Positions 6,716 through 10,375 of a stretch of 10,375 nt of DNA are shown piece after piece (within the stretch, counting starts at the first letter, position 1; each line of letters opens with the position of its first letter). The notes under the pieces were generated by a model, which had not been told where the DNA came from, made no database searches, and saw only the letters and a list, made by a program, of their open reading frames with translations. This DNA comes from an uncultured Lachnospiraceae bacterium (lineage in GTDB: Bacteria > Bacillota > Clostridia > Lachnospirales > Lachnospiraceae). Made by a program: the position numbers and the translations under genes. Where the stretch lies: positions 1-10,375 of the forward strand of contig CAKRLN010000074.1 of assembly GCA_934359535.1 (NCBI GenBank), given 5' to 3'.

Positions 6716-8491
6716 TTACTGCCTCCCTGATATCCTGTAATACTGTATTTCAAACTGTAGGCTCTCCTCCATCCGGTACGTGTTAATTCTTGGATAATAA
6801 ATCACCGATAGAAGAATCGGATTATCTGCTCCGCGCAGCGCATCTTCCACCGCCTGTGAGCCAAAGCCTTCTGTAAGATCCGAAAGGAACTCCTCCGGAT
6901 CTCCAAAATAAATTCCAGAAACCTCATTGCCTCCTGCCGTCACAAGCGTCATTTTCCAGATCCTACGCATTTTGCCGACACTGTAAAGCCGTTTCATCCG
7001 AATGCCCCGATCCGCAAACACCGGCTTTGCATTGCCCTTCCCAAATGGCTCAAGCAGTGCAAATTCGCGCACCAGCTCCATGGATACATAATCCATCGGC
7101 ATTGGCACATCAATCCGGATCTTTGGAATAAGCTCTTTGTCCGAAAGTGTGCAAAGCTCATTGATTCTTTGCCTAAACAGCTCAACATTTTCTTTCGGAA
7201 GGGAAAGCCCTGCTGCCATCGGATGCCCTCCAAATTTGGTAAAAAGCTCCTGACAGCGGCACATTTGCTCATACATCGAATAATTCTCGATTGATCTTCC
7301 TGAGCCCTTTACCCCATCCTCTGCGTCGGTTAAAACGAATACCGGGCGGTAATAGCATTCTCTAATTCTTCCTGCGATAATCCCTGCAATGCTCTCATGC
7401 ACATCCGGAAGATAAAGCACAAGCACACGATCCTTCTCATAGCCGTATTCCTCGTAAAGCTGCTTTGCCTCTTCCACCCCGGAAGCAGTCATTTCCTTCC
7501 TGCGCTCATTTAAATCTACAAGCTCCCTTGCAATCTGCTCTGCCTCTTTTTCATCCTGTTCAAGCAGAAGGGAAAGGGCAAGCTTTGCCGTCTCAAGTCT
7601 CCCGCTTGCATTGATACATGGACCAAGCACAAATCCGAAATGGTAGGCACTGATCTCCTCCGGTTTTAACCCGCACTGGGAAATCAATGCACGCATTCCG
7701 GTATTCTTCGTGTTATGTATCCGCTTTAAGCCTTCCTTTACAAGTATCCGGTTCTCATCCGTTAAGTCCATGACATCCCCAACCGTTGCAAACGCTGCAT
7801 TCTCCAGAAAATCCAACGTCTCCTCCTGCGGAATTCCAAGCTTCCTGTATAAGACACACACGACCTTCCACGCAACTCCTGCACCACAGAGATTCTTATA
7901 TGGATAGGTACAATCCTTCTGGTGTGGGTTCACAACTGCATCTGCGCATACCTTCCTGTATACCCGGACACCATCCTCTTCCACATACGGAATCTCATGG
8001 TGGTCGGTGACAAGCACCGTCATACCAAGCTCCTCGGCATATGCGATCTCATCGATCGCCGCAATTCCATTGTCACAGGTTAAAATCGTATCGATTCCGT
8101 CCGCCTTTGCCTGTCCGATCAGATGACGGTTCAATCCATAGCCATCCTTCATCCGGTCCGGAATCTGTACACTGACATCCGCTCCGCACCGCTTTAACGC
8201 TGTCACAAAAATATACGATGACATGACACCATCGATATCGTAATCTCCAATCACACGGATTTTTGCCTGCTCTGTAATCTTAACGCATAAAAGATCAGTC
8301 AGAAGATCCATGTCCTTCATAAGCATCGGATCATAGAGATCCTCCACTGTTCCAAAAAGGAAACGACGGATGTCCTCATCCTCTGTCACCTCACGGTTCC
8401 TTATAATCCGTGCCGTAACGGGATTAATCCCGTAACGTCTTCCAATCGCGCCAAAATCGGCTCCTTTCTGTATTTCAAACCATTGCTGCAT
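6716..8491 (-). CDS. recJ: Single-stranded-DNA-specific exonuclease RecJ
   Basis: RecJ degrades single-stranded DNA 5' to 3' in recombinational repair, RecQ-assisted end resection and mismatch/base excision repair. The 591-residue protein carries the DHH phosphoesterase motifs that bind two metal ions: GDYDIDG (82-88), TCDNG (138-142), TDHHE (162-166, the DHH signature), VVNPHQ (186-191) and GPCINASGR (290-298). The DHHA1 part follows with ESIAGIIAGRI (366-376), GSGRSI (396-401) and GGHPMAAGLSL (421-431). The OB-fold region contains LEPFGKGNAKPVF (480-492). It is within the usual 550-800 range, at the compact end, and no key residue is missing. AAAGGAC (8502-8508) precedes the ATG by ten bases. 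It lies 30 bases after truA and four bases before the MCP-like gene, in one transcription direction. Confidence 0.97.
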   Translation of the reverse strand: MQQWFEIQKGADFGAIGRRYGINPVTARIIRNREVTEDEDIRRFLFGTVEDLYDPMLMKDMDLLTDLLCVKITEQAKIRVIGDYDIDGVMSSYIFVTALKRCGADVSVQIPDRMKDGYGLNRHLIGQAKADGIDTILTCDNGIAAIDEIAYAEELGMTVLVTDHHEIPYVEEDGVRVYRKVCADAVVNPHQKDCTYPYKNLCGAGVAWKVVCVLYRKLGIPQEETLDFLENAAFATVGDVMDLTDENRILVKEGLKRIHNTKNTGMRALISQCGLKPEEISAYHFGFVLGPCINASGRLETAKLALSLLLEQDEKEAEQIARELVDLNERRKEMTASGVEEAKQLYEEYGYEKDRVLVLYLPDVHESIAGIIAGRIRECYYRPVFVLTDAEDGVKGSGRSIENYSMYEQMCRCQELFTKFGGHPMAAGLSLPKENVELFRQRINELCTLSDKELIPKIRIDVPMPMDYVSMELVREFALLEPFGKGNAKPVFADRGIRMKRLYSVGKMRRIWKMTLVTAGGNEVSGIYFGDPEEFLSDLTEGFGSQAVEDALRGADNPILLSVIYYPRINTYRMEESLQFEIQYYRISGRQ

Positions 8492-8521
8492 GAATGTTTT
8501 CGTCCTTTGTGTCTATTTTTG

Positions 8522-9259
8522 TCAATAGGTGACCTGCATTAACGCAAGCCCCTGCGGAGGTGCCGTAAACCCTGCTTCCTTCCGGTCCTTCGCTGCAAGG
8601 ATCTGCGTCATCTCTTCCGGATTTCTTCTTCCAGTTCCCACTTCAATCAATGTTCCGGTCAGAATACGAACCATATTCTGTAAAAATCCGTCCCCGGAAT
8701 ATGTAAGAACAACCTCATCCGGCTTTTCTTCGATCGTAATCGTAAAAATTGTGCGCACCGCTGATTTTTTGAATTTGCTGTTACCGCAAAACGAAGTAAA
8801 ATCATGTGTTCCAAGGAGAAGCTTTGCCGCCTTTTCCATCTGCGTTACATCTAATGCTTCCTTATAGCGGTACACATAATTCCGCTCAAACACATTAGAA
8901 ACGGTTCCCGTATGAATCCGGTACCGGTAAGTCTTCTCCACCGCATGATATCTTGCATGAAACCGCTCATCCACTTCCTCAATCTGCGTCACTGCAATGT
9001 CCTCCGGAAGATAACGGTTCAGATTATAAAAAATCTCATCCTCCGAAAAATGCTCATCCATATGAAAATTCGCCACCTGGCCAAACGCATGCACCCCGGC
9101 ATCCGTTCTCCCCGATCCAATGACCTCTACCGGATGTCCACAGAGCTTTTCAAGCACCCCCTGGAGCTTGCCCTGAATCGTAAGCTCCGTCGAACGCTGC
9201 ACCTGCCAGCCTTTATATTTTGTTCCATCGTACTGTATGATAATCTTATAATTTTTCAT
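8522..9259 (-). CDS. truA: tRNA pseudouridine(38-40) synthase TruA
   Basis: TruA converts uridines 38-40 of the tRNA anticodon arm to pseudouridine. The 245-residue protein begins MKNYKIIIQYDGTKYKGWQ, the standard TruA start, and has the active-site motif GSGRTDAGVHA with catalytic Asp53. Also visible are the YRYRIHTG and HDFTSFCG segments and the C-terminal GDGFLQNMVRI-LIEVGTGRR-PPQGLALMQV block. The frame is open to an ATG at 9313, 18 codons earlier. That extension has no family counterpart, and its ATG falls in the loop of a terminator hairpin with no Shine-Dalgarno, so ATG 9259 is chosen. Only a weak AAAAGAACC lies before it. It appears to be the first gene of the truA-recJ-MCP-like-hydrolase operon. 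Confidence 0.96.
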   Translation of the reverse strand: MKNYKIIIQYDGTKYKGWQVQRSTELTIQGKLQGVLEKLCGHPVEVIGSGRTDAGVHAFGQVANFHMDEHFSEDEIFYNLNRYLPEDIAVTQIEEVDERFHARYHAVEKTYRYRIHTGTVSNVFERNYVYRYKEALDVTQMEKAAKLLLGTHDFTSFCGNSKFKKSAVRTIFTITIEEKPDEVVLTYSGDGFLQNMVRILTGTLIEVGTGRRNPEEMTQILAAKDRKEAGFTAPPQGLALMQVTY

Positions 9260-9268
9260 GGTTCTTTT

Positions 9269-9297
9269 AGTATACCATAATGCAGAAAAAATGAGAA
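9269..9297 (-). promoter_or_regulatory. Proposed promoter of the truA operon
   Basis: On the minus strand, TATACT (9274-9269) is preceded by TGG, making an extended -10. TTCTCA (9297-9292) lies 17 bp upstream as a partial -35 (four of six). Transcription would start near 9262, only about three bases before the truA ATG, which implies a nearly leaderless message. The -35 overlaps the stem of the terminator of the preceding gene. This is inferred from sequence alone. Confidence 0.55.
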
Positions 9298-9328
9298 GAG
9301 ACACTGCTTGCATTTTCAGTGTCCCTTC
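9286..9328 (-). terminator. Intrinsic terminator of the SleC-like gene
   Basis: Read on the minus strand, GAAGGGACACTG (9328-9317) pairs with CAGTGTCTCTTC (9306-9295) over 12 bp, including one G-U pair, around a ten-base loop. Six T follow shortly after (9291-9286). The G-U pair forms only in the minus-strand RNA, so it works best for the gene ending at 9349, 20 bases upstream. It separates that gene from truA. Confidence 0.87.
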
Positions 9329-9348
9329 CCTATAGACGATATTCTCTT

Positions 9349-10375
9349 CTACACAAGCTCAGCGATTCGGGTAACTGCGACATAAATCGCAGAAATCAGA
9401 TACCATGTCCGGTAATCCACAATTCCGGTGACCGGAAGACCAAACACCGACTGGAAGCCTTCCACAGAACGTCTCGTCTGTTCCCCATAGATTCCATCCG
9501 GAACAACCTCCGGGATTGCCGGATAGCTTAATGCGATACGCTGCAGCTGCTCCTGCAGCTGCCTTACCTTTGCACCGGTTGCACCGATTCCAAGATTATA
9601 GCCCGGCCAGGAGGCTGGAATTCCGGAAATCTCTTCCGCCGTATTAATATACATATCGTCCCCGTAAAATTCCCGGAGAATCTCAATTGCAGAGTAATTC
9701 TGATCCCCAAGATATTTTGAGCCCCACTGCGTCATCCAGTCTGGGCAGGAAACCCGCTGTCCGTCACAGTACTGTGTTAAGATCGGCTGTCGTACATTCG
9801 GACGGGAAAGATAATTCTCAAACATCTCATCAACCACCCGCGAAATATTCTCGAAGATATTTCTTCCGTAAACAAATTTGTGGTCGAAAGCCGTTGAGGA
9901 TGTAATCGTAAAATCGTATCCTTTTCCCCTATACCACTCGGTATAAACCCTGTTCATTGTAAAAGACATGATCGCAAGAATATTTGCCCGAAGTGTTGCG
10001 TCCGGCCATGTAGCATAGATCTCACTGGATGCAACGTTTTTGATATAATCGCGGTAACGGACATAATAATTATTTGCAGTGGAATCCGTAGGTGCACCAT
10101 CATGGACAACAACAAATTCCGGAATCACAACACGGCTTAATACGATCTCACCCGTTTCCGTTACCGGTTTTACCTCGGATTCCGGGATCTTCGGAGGATA
10201 ATTCCCATAAAGCGTGTGTGCCGGGATAACAATATTGTCTATCGGATCCCCCGGTGCGTCCTCCGCCTGAAGCCACACATTCTGGATTGCCGTTTCTTCC
10301 GGAAGGACATCGATAGCAGATATGTTAATCGGTCGATATCCCGAAGCACTGACATTAATGGTGTATTCTGCGTAT
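9349..10375 (-). CDS. SleC-like spore-cortex-lytic/peptidoglycan-binding protein (5' end outside window)
   Basis: The product resembles clostridial SleC, which degrades spore cortex peptidoglycan during germination. The longest ATG/GTG-initiated frame begins at GTG 10278, but the frame has no stop up to the window edge. The extra 32 codons (YAEYTINVSASGYRPINI...) form a beta-sandwich-like stretch continuous with the rest, so the start lies outside and 341 residues are visible. Numbering from the GTG, residues about 75-205 form the central domain (YIKNVASSEIYATWPDATLRAN, NRVYTEWYRGKGY, TQYCDG, MTQWGSKYLG). It resembles the SpoIID-like lytic domain of SleC, with Glu86 of ASSEIY as a candidate catalytic acid. 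Residues about 228-295 form a PG_binding_1 domain (GATGAKVRQLQEQL, DGIYGEQTRRSVEGFQ, GLPVTGIVDYRTW). It is a single gene in view, ended by its own terminator. Family is confident; a role in germination is inference. Confidence 0.85.
   Translation of the reverse strand, partial: YAEYTINVSASGYRPINISAIDVLPEETAIQNVWLQAEDAPGDPIDNIVIPAHTLYGNYPPKIPESEVKPVTETGEIVLSRVVIPEFVVVHDGAPTDSTANNYYVRYRDYIKNVASSEIYATWPDATLRANILAIMSFTMNRVYTEWYRGKGYDFTITSSTAFDHKFVYGRNIFENISRVVDEMFENYLSRPNVRQPILTQYCDGQRVSCPDWMTQWGSKYLGDQNYSAIEILREFYGDDMYINTAEEISGIPASWPGYNLGIGATGAKVRQLQEQLQRIALSYPAIPEVVPDGIYGEQTRRSVEGFQSVFGLPVTGIVDYRTWYLISAIYVAVTRIAELV

Noticed and set aside
8529..9280. Plus-strand open frames antisense to truA (8529-8867 and 8912-9280)
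   Set aside because: They are shadows of the truA reading frame with no domain, promoter or ribosome binding site that I can support.
9260..9313. ATG 9313 as start of truA
   Set aside because: The extra 18 residues are not part of the TruA family, the ATG sits in the loop of an upstream terminator, and no ribosome binding site precedes it.
10276..10278. GTG 10278 as start of the SleC-like gene
   Set aside because: The frame remains open with domain-like sequence up to the window edge, so the gene is truncated by the window rather than starting there.

Overview
The window looks like chromosome of an anaerobic Firmicute, most likely a Lachnospiraceae gut bacterium (Roseburia/Agathobacter/Lachnospira type). 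This rests on protein style: a GH42 beta-galactosidase, a single-pass YkuD L,D-transpeptidase with a clostridial surface-protein helical module, a compact RecJ, and a clostridial SleC-like spore-cortex-lysis protein. GC content appears moderate, and ribosome binding sites are AGGAG-like. I see no tRNA, rRNA, CRISPR array, insertion sequence or phage gene.

Layout, left to right. (1) Positions 3-1988, plus strand: GH42 beta-galactosidase, missing only its extreme N-terminus at the window edge. It ends at a bidirectional hairpin terminator (1987-2037) shared with the convergent next gene. (2) Positions 2053-3771, minus strand: membrane-anchored L,D-transpeptidase with a C-terminal Q/A/D repeat tail. 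(3) Positions 3772-4056: a 285-bp divergent promoter region with a near-consensus minus-strand promoter, an extended -10 plus-strand promoter and three inverted repeats. (4) Positions 4057-4746, plus strand: PAP2-superfamily membrane phosphatase/phosphotransferase. Its last codons and stop lie inside a second bidirectional terminator (4724-4762). (5) Positions 9259 down to 4765, minus strand: a probable four-gene operon truA > recJ > soluble MCP-like coiled-coil protein > alpha/beta hydrolase, with gaps of 30, 4 and 33 bases. (6) Positions 9286-9328: intrinsic terminator of the upstream minus-strand gene, overlapping the proposed truA promoter. (7) Positions 9349-10375, minus strand: SleC-like protein with a C-terminal peptidoglycan-binding domain, whose 5' end lies beyond the window.

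Functionally this is mostly core-genome territory: lactose/galactoside hydrolysis, wall cross-linking, lipid phosphate chemistry, tRNA modification, DNA repair and spore/wall hydrolysis. The least ordinary item is the sensorless, TM-less chemoreceptor-like protein translated just after RecJ. The domain architecture of the L,D-transpeptidase C-terminus also deserves attention. I do not see a convincing new multi-gene defence or mobile system here.
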